Position numbers and translations under genes: made by a program. Of a DNA stretch of 64,000 nt, positions 21,782-33,010 are shown piece by piece; the first letter of the stretch is position 1, and each line of letters opens with the position of its first letter. The notes under the pieces are model-generated. The model saw only the letters and a list, made by a program, of their open reading frames with translations. It made no database searches and had not been told where the DNA came from. The DNA is taken from NCBI RefSeq assembly GCF_039555335.1, contig NC_092646.1, positions 20,729,029-20,793,028 of the forward strand, in the 5' to 3' direction. The DNA comes from Amphiura filiformis (lineage: Eukaryota; Echinodermata; Ophiuroidea; Amphilepidida; Amphiuridae).

Positions 21782-22352
21782 CTGTAAACAATAAATAAAA
21801 TGTCGTTCAAATGAACAGGGAACAAACCAAATGTGCTTTCGTAAGGAGAGTTGAAAACTCCAACCCGAAACCTTGACCGATATTTTAACTGTATAGTCAT
21901 GATAGTTATTGTAATCGGACTTTTTCAGGTTCAGGGGTCCCGAGTAAAAGCGAAAATGAGTTTAAAAGGCTCGTAAAAGGCCCGAGGTCCATAACGAAAG
22001 CACTTTCGTTTATAGGGTGTCATCGAACTTTTGGTTTGTTCCCTATAAGAGGTTTCGATTTCATACGCCAATGTTTAGAATTATATGAAAACGGGTGTTT
22101 GTAAATAGTGGAATTGATTGAAATGAATTAAACTGGTCCAAATGGGGTCAAATTTAATAAAGCAAAATTAGTCATTAAATTTTAAAAACAAATACTATAA
22201 TTAAATAGATAGTCATACAGTAGGCTATGATAGGCCTATCTCTTACCTGGAACTGGTTCTTGTTCTGCTGAAGTTGGCTCATTTTGTGCGCTGGTCAAAA
22301 TAATAAGAGTTGTTACCAAAAGTAGGCCTACCACACACAGTCTAGCGTTCAT
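21712..22352 (-). CDS. Start of an unrecognised secreted protein (two exons, 3' part missing)
   Basis: On the minus strand an ATG at 22352-22350 opens a 35-codon exon (22352-22247) ending at a canonical donor (CAG|GTAAGA). It encodes a textbook signal peptide: NARLCVV, a hydrophobic core GLLLVTTLIILT, then a likely cleavage site near SAQ/NE. An acidic segment NEPTSAEQEPVP follows. The next exon (21781-21712) has a TTTACAG acceptor and a GTAAGT donor, and it joins in phase 1 to continue DLTPEDRLALHDKTVVIVG. The reading frame stays open across the junction and phase 2 is left for a third exon, which I did not find. A 34-bp direct duplication spans the second donor (about 21671-21720). The family is unknown. 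Confidence that it is a real gene comes from signal peptide, splice sites and phase agreement together. Confidence 0.55.
22247..22352 (-). CDS. Secreted-protein exon 1 (signal peptide)
   Basis: 106 nt, from ATG to the CAG|GTAAGA donor, ending one base into a codon. It encodes the signal peptide and the first acidic residues of the mature chain. Confidence 0.55.
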
Positions 22353-22496
22353 GGTAGAAAATTATGAACGAAAACTAGCGTAATTCAACAGTTATCGCTT
22401 CGATACTGGATGTTATCAGCAAAATATTGTTCAATTATGTTAGTTATCAGAATATTATTGTTTTTCAGTAGTAAAACAAACAAGGTTGCCGTTAGT

Positions 22497-22585
22497 CGCA
22501 GTCCCAGTCGGTTTGTGCCCCTTCGTCACTAACAAACTGGTTTGTTTAGCTACGAAGGAACACAAACCGGCTGGGACCGAGGCTA
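22497..22585. repeat. Imperfect hairpin
   Basis: GTCCCAGTCGGTTTGTGCCCCTTCGT pairs with a near reverse complement ending GGCTGGGAC. It lies upstream of the minus-strand secreted-protein exon, so it could be part of its 5' flank. A MITE hairpin is more likely. Confidence 0.5.
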
Positions 22586-23081
22586 GCCTATATGGGTTGC
22601 CGTGGGATGTAAATTATTGATATTGGTCACCTATAATACTACAGGTGTTTGGAAATATATTGGTGGATCATTATACAGGGTGGTTAAAACAACAATGACA
22701 AAATATAGGCCCTATAAGGTTTTTATCTATAATTCCTGCTTTCTGTAACATGTGGAGTGGTCTCAAGGATGCAGAACGTGGGAGAGCGGGGAGCACCGCA
22801 CCCCGGCACCGCACCTGAAAATGACTATCAATTAACACTGAGGAACTGAGAAAAGAGGAAAGGGAGAAAAGTGGAACATGTGAAAGGCGTCAAAGAAACA
22901 GAAGAACGTAGAGAACCTCTCAGTGTGTCCATTCTCCTGGAGAAGAAGACGAAGAAGAAGCAGGAGAAGTAGAAGAAGATAAATAGAATTTAATAATTAC
23001 TGATTCCAAAAACAACTGTCTCTCCGTGTCCTCCGTGTCGGACTGTGTGGGCACGTGAGGTGGGCGCACGTATCACATCTA

Positions 23082-23356
23082 CCGTAGAATTCCGTCTACA
23101 AGCATATACGACGTATATGCCTCTAAACGAGGTATTTTTTGACGAAAGAGACGAAAGGCAAATACCCTCCACAAACACATTACAATAGATTGGTCTTACA
23201 ATAATACGTGTTTGTACAGTCGCCTATATCAGTAATATAGTTGTTCAAACTTCAAATAATGTTTTTGTGGAGAGTTTCTGCTTCTCGTCTCTTGCATTAA
23301 AATTTTAAAAAACACCGTTTAGAGGCATATATATGCTTGTAGACAAGGTTTTACGG
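23082..23356. mobile_element. Mariner-like MITE with TA duplication and ~85-bp arms
   Basis: Inverted arms run from CCGTAGAATTCC to the reciprocal TTTTACGG and share ACAAGCATATA, ATATGCCTCTAAACG and GAGACGA words. TA flanks both ends (23080-23081 and 23357-23358). The centre has no transposase. Confidence 0.6.
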
Positions 23357-23596
23357 TATTTGATCCCGCAGAAAAACCTCATTTGAACCTAGCTCTGATT
23401 TAAACCCATCTCGCTCAGTCAGTGTTGCCGATACCTTAAGCAGTGAAAAGCAAACGGCGTGGCGAATCAACATTGACCTCCCATTCTGAGCAAAATGTCC
23501 CAACGTCGGCAACCCCAGTGGGCACAGGTTAGGATTTCGACGTTGAATCAACGTTGATACAACGTCGAAGTTTCAACCTGACCTGATTTCAACCTA

Positions 23597-25190
23597 CAAT
23601 CCAGGAAAAACATAGTTGGCACACTTGCACTAAACAATGGAAATGCGTGCCCTATCAAACTTGGAGAGGCTATGCAATATAATTATGTGAAGTACAGACC
23701 CCCCCCCTATATCTCACCCTTCCCCACTCCCCATCTTTCAATGTTGGAGGGTCTCACGGACCTGTTGACAACATGGCTTGGTCCAACATTGAATTGGGGG
23801 AGCGGGGAAGAAATATAATGATATGTATATATATATATCATGATATGTTGACTACGAAAGCTCCACGACATTGGAGCATCTGAAGATACAGTTAAATGGT
23901 TTGCTTCGTATTTGTCATGTAGAAAGCAAAGAGTTACTTTTAAGGGTATTGTTTCTGATTCACTAGAAATGAAAGTTGGTGTTCCCCAAGGCAGTATACT
24001 GGGCCCATTATTATTTCTCATTTTTATCAATGATATGCCAAATGTAGTATCACATGGGAAAATATCCATGTACGCAGATGATACCACGCTGTCTGTAAAT
24101 GGTACTGATACTGATATTATTTCTAAAAAGCTCACTGAAGATCTTTCTGCGATTAAGGTATGGTTAAATGTTAACAATTTGTTTCTTAATACTGAAAAGA
24201 CAAACGTTATGCTCATTGATAGTGAGCCTAAGTTACGTAATGATAAATGTTCAGTTTCAGTTTCCATTGATGATTGTCAACTTGAAAGAGTTCATAGTGC
24301 CAAATGTCTTGGTGTAACGATTGATTCTAAATTACTCTGGCACAATCATGTTAACTCTGTTATACAGAAGCTTTTTTGTAAAATAGGACTCTTAAGACGT
24401 CTTAAAATATTTCTTGACGTACGCGCTCTTAATATTTTATACAAAGCTCTTATTCAACCGCAGTTCGACTATTGTAGTGTAGTGTGGTTTGGTCGCTTCA
24501 ATGTGCGTAAATTAAGTGTGTTACAGAAGCGATGTGCAAGAATAATATTACGTGCCAATTACCTTACGTCTTCTGATATAATGTTTCCTATATTAGGATG
24601 GGAATCACTTCCGAATCGTGCAATGTATTTCAAATCTCTGTTAATGTTTAGCCTAAATGTCTAAACGATATGGCTCCACAGTACCTAATCAACAGGTTTT
24701 CTTATATACACGAAAAGCATAATGTTAACACCAGACAAGCTGCGACAAATTTATTGGCTCTACCGCCTTGCATGAATGGTTATGATACTGAATATTTTAA
24801 ATCGTCTTTTTCGTACAGTGGGGTTGAAGTTTGGAACAAGCTGAGTAATGAATTAAGAAACTCAACAAATATGCCGACTTTCAAGCAAAGATTCAAGTCC
24901 TAAAATGTTGTGCATATACTTGTAAATGATGTGTTTTTATTTACTTTGAAAATTGTATGTATTTTTGTATTTTAAATTTGTATCTAAGAGTTGTATATAC
25001 TATATAAATTGTATGTTGATAATTGTTGCTTTTAAATTATTGTATATATGTGTAGCAGGGTCCCATGTTAGACCAGCTATTTGGCTGAATTGGGCTACCC
25101 TGGATAAATATGATTAAAATAGATAAATAAATATACCAAAAGACAGGCAAAGTGTGCCAACCTTTTCCCGGGCCTTTTCCTGGATTGTCT
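23597..25190. mobile_element. MITE split by a LINE insertion
   Basis: CAATCCAGGAAAA...TTGGCACACTTGC at 23597-23630 is mirrored by GCAAAGTGTGCCAA...TTTTCCTGGATTG at 25150-25187. The reverse transcriptase fragment lies between them, so the two halves are the ends of one element that received the LINE. The exact insertion point is unresolved. Confidence 0.5.
23852..24903 (+). pseudogene. Reverse transcriptase of a 5'-truncated, frameshifted non-LTR retrotransposon
   Basis: The open frame 23852-24664 encodes the middle and thumb of a non-LTR reverse transcriptase. It has the fingers/palm motif GVPQGSILGPLLFLIFINDM, the catalytic YADD box (YADDTTL) and downstream segments typical of CR1/Jockey-type elements (NTEKTNVML, LGVTID, QKRCARIILRA). 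It begins abruptly after an AT-dinucleotide tract, so the endonuclease domain and RT N-terminus are absent (5' truncation). The frame ends at 24664. The expected continuation (KCLNDMAPQYL, then NTRQA and FKQRFKS) runs in another frame to 24903, so a small insertion or deletion near 24650-24660 broke the gene. The 3' UTR ends in an AAATA-rich tail near 25100-25135. The open frame on the opposite strand is a shadow. Dead copy. Confidence 0.9.
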
Positions 25191-25950
25191 GAGTCAAATC
25201 CTAAATATTGCATCTGTTTTCCGTTTTTACTAAATAACTCTAGAACGGAATGTTGTATTAACTTTATATTTCACACAAAAACATGTAAATGATAGGGCTT
25301 TACGATAAGTAAAAAAATAGAAAAATTTATTTGTTTCTTTAGGGTGTGGTCATTAAAAACATCGCTAATGCCTGGTTTTGCGTCATGGCTTGGGTCTGAA
25401 ATTAGGTGAGAACTTTTTTTCAAAAAAGAAAGAATGGTTTTAAATGCAGTATTACATCAAATTGCTTCTAATGCAAATGATAAGTAAAAAGAACTGAATG
25501 AACAATTTTCAACCCGCTATTATTACTTCAAATTAATGTAATTGCACCCGTATCATAGATAGGGCAATGTTACGTATGTGGTCGAATCCAACGAAAAGTG
25601 TACACGGCATGTTCAGGGTCATAACTTAAAAGTATTAATCAATTGGCATTCGTTTTTGTATCGTGTTTATTCGCCTTGATCATACGCTTCGCGCCATATA
25701 TAATAAGACCCCCTTCTGTGAAAAACGTAGACACAGAGACCCCAAAACATGCTATTTTTACCCATTTTTTCAAAATATTTCTTAAAGTACTTTTAAAAAC
25801 ATCTAAATCAGTTATGAAAAGAAGTCATTGGATTGAATCTAAATTGATTTCCTGAAAGGTGTGTATTCAAAGATTGCCTGTTCAATTTTTCACATATTTG
25901 TACATAATTATGAATTTTTTGTGATAATTTTTTGAGTGGTATTTTTTACA

Positions 25951-27819
25951 TTACCTACGAATACAATTTTTCATAGCACTAGATATATCTTTAAAAATGG
26001 AAATCACTAATAAATGCGCAATTGATACAAGCTTTGATATGTCCAATATTGAAATGCATTGCATTCGGACATCTTTATTATTGTGTTTAGCTGCCAGAAA
26101 TTCTAAATGGCACAAAGGTAGGTTTGGTAAAAAATATGCATTACCTCCGAATACATGTTAAAAGCTGTGCCATTTCCACAAAGTGAGAGAATAGTAAGCA
26201 ATAGTTAAGCAATAGGTGCAGGGTAATACACTCTTTATTTCTACCAAGTTTCAATAACCTGCGTTTAAATATTTCTGAGATGTCAACAATAAAAGCAAGT
26301 ATTCGTAGGTAAATTTCGGTAACCGAATGTTACCTACGAATACACTTTGACATCATGACAGTATTGTGAAACACCGCCATTCATGCCAATGCCCATATTG
26401 GTACATAACGAAGGCCTGTATGTTTGCTCTCAAATCATATGTCAATGAAAGTTGCGAATTCACATACATGCCCACCATGCAAAACTGAATACGGCTTAAT
26501 TGGTGAAAAATATGTACTGAAATAGACGACGGTCTGCTCATTTGAAAGAAAAATCAGATTCAAAGAAGATTAGAAGGGGATATACTTGGATTTGTCAACT
26601 GTCATGTGTGCTTCATTTTAAATGTTTACCGACCTTCTGGTTTCTGAGTAATTTGTGTCCAAATTGATTTATTCGAAGGTAACTTTTGATGTTTTCGCTA
26701 AGGTTACCTACGAATACCATGGAAAAACGACTGTTCTCATTGTCTCATGATCTAGACAACACATTGATGGACCCTGGTATAAAGGTCATAGTAGTTGCCC
26801 TCAAACGAAAGGCCACAAGACGTAACTGACTCCAAGATGGACTTCACAAGTCTGCAATAACGGTTTTAAGCGATTTGTGTGCAATTAAGCAAATTAAAGT
26901 CACTTTAGTGCCTTTGTTTCTTACTTCAATCCTCTTTCAACCGCTGTGAACCGACATTATTAATACATGATAGGGTCTAAAGTATCAATAAACGCACATA
27001 AAGAAAATAATACATTCAAAGTGCTTTATAAAATGAAGTTTTGATTGCGATATCCACCAAAAGTCTAATTCTTACCTACAAATACTGAAATGTTACTTAC
27101 GAATACAGCATAATACATGACATGTGTAATGAAGTGTCCCTACAAATGGAAATTAATTGTCAAAAACTTTAAGCGGTACCGCAGGACACTATTATTACCC
27201 ATATACGGTTTCATTCAACAATTATTTATTATGTAAAATTGCTGATTAACTACTTGTATATCAAAATGAAGTGGTCAAAATCTTGCTAAAAGCATCAAAA
27301 TGTTTTTGATCTAAGGTAATAGCATTTATTCATTTGGACGTACCATCTGAAAGAGATCTAAAAACTACCATTTTATTAATTCATTACCAGAATAGCAAAA
27401 TTTAAACCTATAAACTCAATATAGATATTGTTAAATCGCTCATGTTACCTACGAATACCCGGGTTTCTTCAACTTTTCATTGTATAAAGCGTTAGGTGTA
27501 TGCGTATAATTCCTAATATTCTTGAAAACATATATCATACTCGTTCTTATACAATGTGTAAATTGATTCATACTCATTTGGTAAATAAAATACAGAAACT
27601 GACCTAAACTTCATTTTCAAATATAAACTAGCATAAATTGACTAAGATCATATTGATCGCGTTATAAAAATAAAAACAAATATTTTCTGGTTGAGCTAGC
27701 ATTTTCCTGACACCCTGTGATCTACATTACACGAAAAAAGCGTTAATGGGAATATTCCATTTGTTTTAGGCTGATTAGTATTGCGATAGTGAAAGCATCC
27801 TAGTGGTATTCGTAGGTAA
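25951..27819. repeat. Dispersed 14-mer TTACCTACGAATAC, about ten copies in both orientations
   Basis: Exact or one-mismatch copies on the plus strand: 25951, 26141 (CTC variant), 26330, 26704, 27072 (ACA variant), 27093 (CTT variant), 27445. In reverse orientation: 26299, 26669 (variant) and 27806. Three pairs sit 21-35 bp apart. The intervening sequence is AT-rich, non-coding and not obviously repeated, so this is not a simple tandem array. Nothing else recognisable lies between 25190 and 28200. Confidence 0.7.
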
Positions 27820-28204
27820 CATTGGGTTTTGATATCACATTTACTATCACACGTCCTGGATTTATTTTTCAAGATTAGTAATGGCACTTTTGGTTCCTAT
27901 AAGGCCAATATGTCATCAATCAATGGGCAAAAGGAAAAAATTGTGGAGACATCTTTATTTCGGACTTTTATTTTTGGCCCGTGGACAATTTTGGTTGGAT
28001 TCGACCATGTACGTCTATATTTATAAAAAAAAACACACCATCAATGCGGCAATTATGGTGATATTTGTACAGTGCCGTAAAATAAAGGTAGAAATAGAGA
28101 AAAAAGACGAACATTGGCAAAGATTAATAGAATGACAAATATAATATGATGAAGGATATTGTAAAATGATAATAATAAAGAAAAGAAAAAGAAATATAAA
28201 TATA

Positions 28205-28275
28205 TTCAGGGGCTCGAACCCGGGCACCTGCGCCTGTGTCAGATGCCCTAACCATTGCACCACAGAGATCTGTAT
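28205..28275 (-). repeat. tRNA-derived sequence (SINE head or tRNA pseudogene)
   Basis: On the minus strand an A-box-like TGGTGCAATGGTTAGGG and a B-box GGGTTCGAGCCC are correctly spaced for an internal pol III promoter. Anticodon-arm pairing is poor, so a functional tRNA is unlikely. The head resembles the SINE at 57369 (GGCGCAATGGTTAGGGTA). Confidence 0.55.
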
Positions 28276-28290
28276 CTTCAACAGGCTTAA

Positions 28291-28544
28291 CCCTAACAGG
28301 ACCAAGTACTACAAAATACTACTTGATATATGCGCTGTTCGTGCGTGCATCCCACGTGGTGTGATGACGCAATCGCCCAAAGTGATATATGGGCACGGTT
28401 TTGCTGGCCCGTGAAGCCCAAGACCCTTGGCAAGGTGTCGCCGACCCAGTGCTTGGCATGCGAGGGGTCTCAGTCGGGTTCGAATTCCACCCAGAGCAAA
28501 CAACTTCTTCTTCCCGTCTCGAAAAAGCCCTGAGGGGGTTAGGG
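28291..28544. mobile_element. piggyBac-like MITE with TTAA duplication
   Basis: TTAA at 28287-28290 and 28545-28548 flanks a 254-bp element. Its ends are CCCTAACAGG and GGGGGTTAGGG, matching the CCCTA start common in piggyBac elements. No transposase. Confidence 0.7.
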
Positions 28545-29489
28545 TTAAACTATAATATAGTGCTATTCAAGATGTATGTATATAAATAGACGATATACAG
28601 TCCAAAAATCACATTTTTACGGCATTTGTTTCATTAACTGTATATTTATCATATAGCAGGTGTTGGCTGACATTGTGCTCCACATTTAGTTTATTTTTGT
28701 CCGGGATAAATGACTTCGGGACGAAATCGAACGGTACGTCTTTGAAGAGTAAAGAATTTTAATATAATATTACTTATACTTTTCTTTTACAGATGTGTAT
28801 ATCGTTCGTTTTTGTTCCGAAATCATTTTATATTTTTAATCAAAAGTTTAATTGAATATACAGAATTGATTTCGTTGACATCATCCGTAAGTGCTTTAAC
28901 CCCCTGGACACTACTGGTCATCTAAAATCATTTCTGATTGTTTGATAACTTGAAATGCTCATTTCAATTGCCATTTATTTAAAGGCTTTATTAAACTATT
29001 TATGGTCAAACTTGCATTTGCAGATGATCTTATTAACATCCTCCTTGATTGGTTCAAAATTGGACACAATAGTCATTTTGGCCAATCGGTAGGTATTTCT
29101 CATAAAAACCCTGGGTTGGATACTAATAATTATAGTAATATTTGTATTGCTGTAACGGATTTCGCTATTGCCTTTTTATTTAGCCCCAGTTGATCAAGTC
29201 CGGTCCATCATCATGAATAATTTGTGAAGCTACGTGAAACAAATCAAGTGTAACATTATGTCAAAACGTATTATTTGCCCGGGATATTGTCCAAGGAAAC
29301 GGAACAAGCATCACAGGATATATAGATTTTGTGGTAAAATTACAATTTATCTATTGCTTTTGTGTGTTGTCATTGTCATAATATTTCAGGAAATTTGAAT
29401 TTGTTTTCAATAAAGAAAACTAGTGCATTATGTGGTTCAATATTTCCAAATAACAAACAGTTTACTCATTCTGTGTTTAAAGAGCATTT

Positions 29490-30030
29490 CATGATCCACA
29501 GCCTCATCTCCCCACTTTTTTAATAAAAAAAAAGGTTGAAATTTTTATTGGAATACTCTGGCTACAAAATAGACGAGTCAATTTACGTATGAGCTAGACA
29601 GAAATGGACCACTCTCCTGAACAACATATCCAAAAAGGAGAAAAAAGAAATAGGGGGAATGGTAATTTGCCTACATTACCCAAAATGGCTACTATTGAAA
29701 GGGCATTTAGTGATCCACAGCCTCATCCCCCACTTTTCTTTTTTTTAAAGTTGAGATTTTTATACCACTGGATACCTCTGGCTACATGTACCAAAACTTT
29801 CTTGTAGATTAATTCGTTTAGTAAAAATATCGCCAAATTTGAATTTCGTTCTGGTATACCAGAACGAAATTACAACAGTGGCCTATGGAGCAGTGTAATA
29901 CACTAAATCATGCATAACTCGCTAGCGCAAAATCGGAATCAACTGAAATTTTGGGAATAAGCTTTTTTCGTGGATATCTACCGAAAATTGTCATAAAAAG
30001 AGGATGTTATGATCACGAAATCCTCCTTTA
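29490..30030. repeat. Interspersed repeat family with a perfect 30-bp palindrome
   Basis: Contains AGCATTTCATGATCCACAGC, a pyrimidine run, CTCTGGCTACA, AATTCGTTTAG and a palindrome at 29842-29871 (half-site AATTTCGTTCTGGTA). The same modules recur in rearranged order at about 55240-55830 and 56280-56405. The head (GGCATTTAGTGATCCACAGC) is duplicated within the locus near 29700. Confidence 0.6.
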
Positions 30031-30060
30031 AATGTAAGGCTCAAATTTCATAATTCTTTT

Positions 30061-31620
30061 AAAAGGGCTCGAATAGTAACGTTTACACAGTGTTTTTTCT
30101 GGGACATGAGAGCACGTCAGACATATCGCATTGAATTCTTAATACGAGGAATGTCCTTCTGATATCAAATAATTTTGATATTTTGAAATTCGTGATATAA
30201 TACAAATTTTATGGCAAATTATTAAATTTTAATATTTTTTATTTTTGATGTCCCAGAAAAAATAATGTGCAAACGTTGCTATCCGAGCCCTTAATTAAAT
30301 CTTAAATGTCACAGCTATTGCGGTAAATGATATAAAACTACATTATTGATGCTCATGAAATAAATATAATTATCGGCATCAAATAGGAATGGAAACAAGT
30401 ACTTTGACAAGACGCGTCCTTGATATTTTCATTTTCATTTGGTGACCCACATTTTCTCGCACCCAAATTAAAGTAATTTGTGGCTTTCAAAAAGTCATTT
30501 TTAATTATCGGAAAATCTAGTACCAAGTGACAATACAATCAGGCAAGGCTATTTATTTTCCGCGTATAAGAAAATCTGATTTGATTATCGGAGAAACCGA
30601 TTGAAAAGGACAAAATTTACACGCGCTATCGAATTGATCTTTTGTTTGTAAAAATGCGAATAAAACTTTTGTATTAATTTCTTTTAAACTTCTTTTTTGT
30701 TTTTATTGTTTCACGAATGTAATATGACGTTGTGAGTGGGCAATCATCATTGTACAGTGTGTTCCAAAAAGGGGTTGTTCTCCATTCCACTTTCTCGTCC
30801 TTTTTCCACTCTTTCCACTCGGTGTTCATTTAGAGAAGACATACAGTACGGTATCGAATTCAATTTTGAATACGAGGAATGTCCTTCTGATATCAAATAA
30901 TTTTGATTTTTTTTTAATTCGCGATATAGGCAAAATACAAATTTTAGGGCAAATTATTAAAATTTGATATTTTTTATCCCAGAAAAAATACTGTAAAACG
31001 TTGCTATCCGAGCCCTTAATTCAATCTTAAATGTCACAGCTATTGCGGTAAATGGTATAAAACTACATTATTGATGCCCGGTATTGATGCTCATGAAAGC
31101 AATTGATATAACTATCACAATAATTATTCACTATTATGGACCACAATGGCCTCACCCCAATGGCATAGTTCAATAACCTCAAACAACCATAGTGCAAAAT
31201 TTGACCTCAAGTTATAGAGTATGAGTTTTTGTCCCCAGATTTTCAATGGTCATTCAAGGAATGTACAAATATATTGGGGTTAAAGAACTGTGCCTTGATA
31301 GATGAGCATGTTGTGGATCCTAGTGTATTGGTATCAAATAGGAGCGGAGACAAGTACTTTGACAAGACGTCCTTGCCATTCCAATTTTCATTTGTGGCCC
31401 ACATTTTCTCGCACCCAAATTAAAGTAATTTGTGGCTTTCAAACAGTCATATTTAATTATCGGAAAATCTGGTACCAAGTGACAAATACAATCAGGCAAG
31501 GCTACTTATTTTCCGCGTATAAGAAAATCTGATTTGATTATCGGAGAAACCGATTGAAAAGGACAAAATTTACACGTGCTATCGAATTGATCTTTTGTGA
31601 ATAAAACCTTTGTATTAAAA
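30061..31620. repeat. Imperfect tandem duplication of a ~600-bp repeat block
   Basis: 30061-30680 and about 30850-31620 share long collinear stretches (CTTAAATGTCACAGCTATTG; GACAAGACG...; ATTATCGGAGAAACCGATTG). The second copy carries an extra segment at about 31100-31325 absent from the first. That segment matches 47050-47240, so it is an independent repeat inserted into copy 2. The block also includes the GAATACGAGGAATGTCCTTC family found complete at 38186-38845. Confidence 0.65.
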
Positions 31621-31839
31621 GGTCCAAATTTTGAAAAGAAAGTCCACTTTATCAAAATCCGCCCCGAAGTCCACTTTTCCAAAATCAAATAAATCTTGGT
31701 TACTGGCCTGGGAACAGGTTAAAATACTCAATATAATAGATTTCGTCGTTTTTCGGAAATTATTCGAAGTAAGGAAATTTGTCAGTAATATTGGAAATAT
31801 TATTGTCAGTTATTAAGCAGTTAAAGCGCATGAGGTGGT

Positions 31840-32056
31840 ACTCCCGGGGGGCACTCCAACTTTGGAGGTGACGCGTATGTATGGCTGTTATGACCCCCTT
31901 TTTCAGCGTCGCTGTCACCCAAAGACCCAATATTTTTTTACGAACACATGCTCTGTCACCCGAAGACCCTCTATTTTTTCATTTGATCTGTCACCCAAAG
32001 ACCCTTACTTGTTCAATTTTAACAGCAACTTTCATTTATCACTGGTTTTGTCACTT
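31840..32056. repeat. Fragment of the CCCGGGGGGCACTC repeat family
   Basis: Begins CTCCCGGGGGGCACTCCAAC, contains GTCACCCAAAGACCC repeats and is the reverse complement of the right part of the insertion at 20646-21131. It is fused at about 32056 to a 5'-truncated TTAA MITE. Confidence 0.6.
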
Positions 32057-32434
32057 ATTTTGATAAATTTGTGACTATTTTTGCACTTTTCTCAAAAAAC
32101 AACAATAGTTAACAAAAAAGTAACAAGAGTTATGTATATTATAGGGGCAAGGAATCCAGTTACCACACTGGAATTTCAGTGACTCACGACAAGCGGTACG
32201 TTATTTAGGCCTATGATAAGAAAAGAGGTACCGCTAGAAATTATGTATAGGCCTACCTCATTTCTTAACATATAGGCCTATAATGAACCACTTGTCTTGA
32301 ATCACTGAAATTTCAGTGAAGTAATTGGATTCCTTGCCCCTATGGTATACATAACTTTTGTTACCAGTGTGTAGTTATTTTCTGAGAAAAATGCAAAATT
32401 AGTCACAAAAGTTATCAGGGGGTGTAGTGCCACC
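32057..32434. mobile_element. TTAA MITE family member, 5' truncated
   Basis: Palindromic element centred on two inverted copies of GGGGCAAGGAATCCA; its 3' end GGGTGTAGTGCCACC abuts TTAA (32435-32438). Compared with the sibling at 33541-38107 it has TAGGCCTA at 32206, 32248 and 32273 where the sibling has TA or simple TA-rich sequence. Confidence 0.7.
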
Positions 32435-32865
32435 TTAATCGTAATCATTAAAACATTTTGTGGTGTGAGAATTACAAGATTCTGACTGACATTGTTGTGT
32501 TTGAAATACAACTATTTTAAGTTCACAGAGTCAGAAAAACAATAGAAAATAAACGAAATGTAATCGTAAGTAAGGTAGGTTTTTAAACAAGTTAAATATT
32601 TAAGAAACCTATAAAAGTTATCATTTTAATGTTGGGAAAATGAAGATTTCATCAATACCATTAACTCCAAAAACACTAAAATGTAATAGTTATCACTCTA
32701 TAATTTTCAGCCCATATTACAAAAATACACTCTCTTAGCATGCTGTGAAAAAAGTTCTAAAATAATTATGTCCCCTATGTATGGAACTCTTAACGATTCT
32801 CTAACGATCTAAAAAGATTATACAAAGGTCAAAAATGGTTCTGGAAAGGGTTGGATGACACTTTT

Positions 32866-33010
32866 TCTTTCTAAGGGTATAGACTAGGTATTGTTGGTCG
32901 AAGCATCCAAAAAAATATCGATTTTCATTATCTAAATCAATATATTATTGAAAAATAACACTTTGATGTTTTGCAAAAGTTCATTCTACAAATCATGTAC
33001 TTTGAAAACT
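32866..33010 (-). repeat. Copy of dispersed repeat (related at 47850 and 59805)
   Basis: The reverse complement carries AGAATGAACTTTTGCAAAACATC and TTTTTCAATAATATATTGATT, shared with 47850-48130 and 59805-60118. It ends with the GGTATTGTTGGTC word also seen near 60085. No coding potential. Confidence 0.6.

Noticed and set aside
23707..24267. 186-codon minus-strand open frame
   Set aside because: Shadow of the plus-strand reverse transcriptase.
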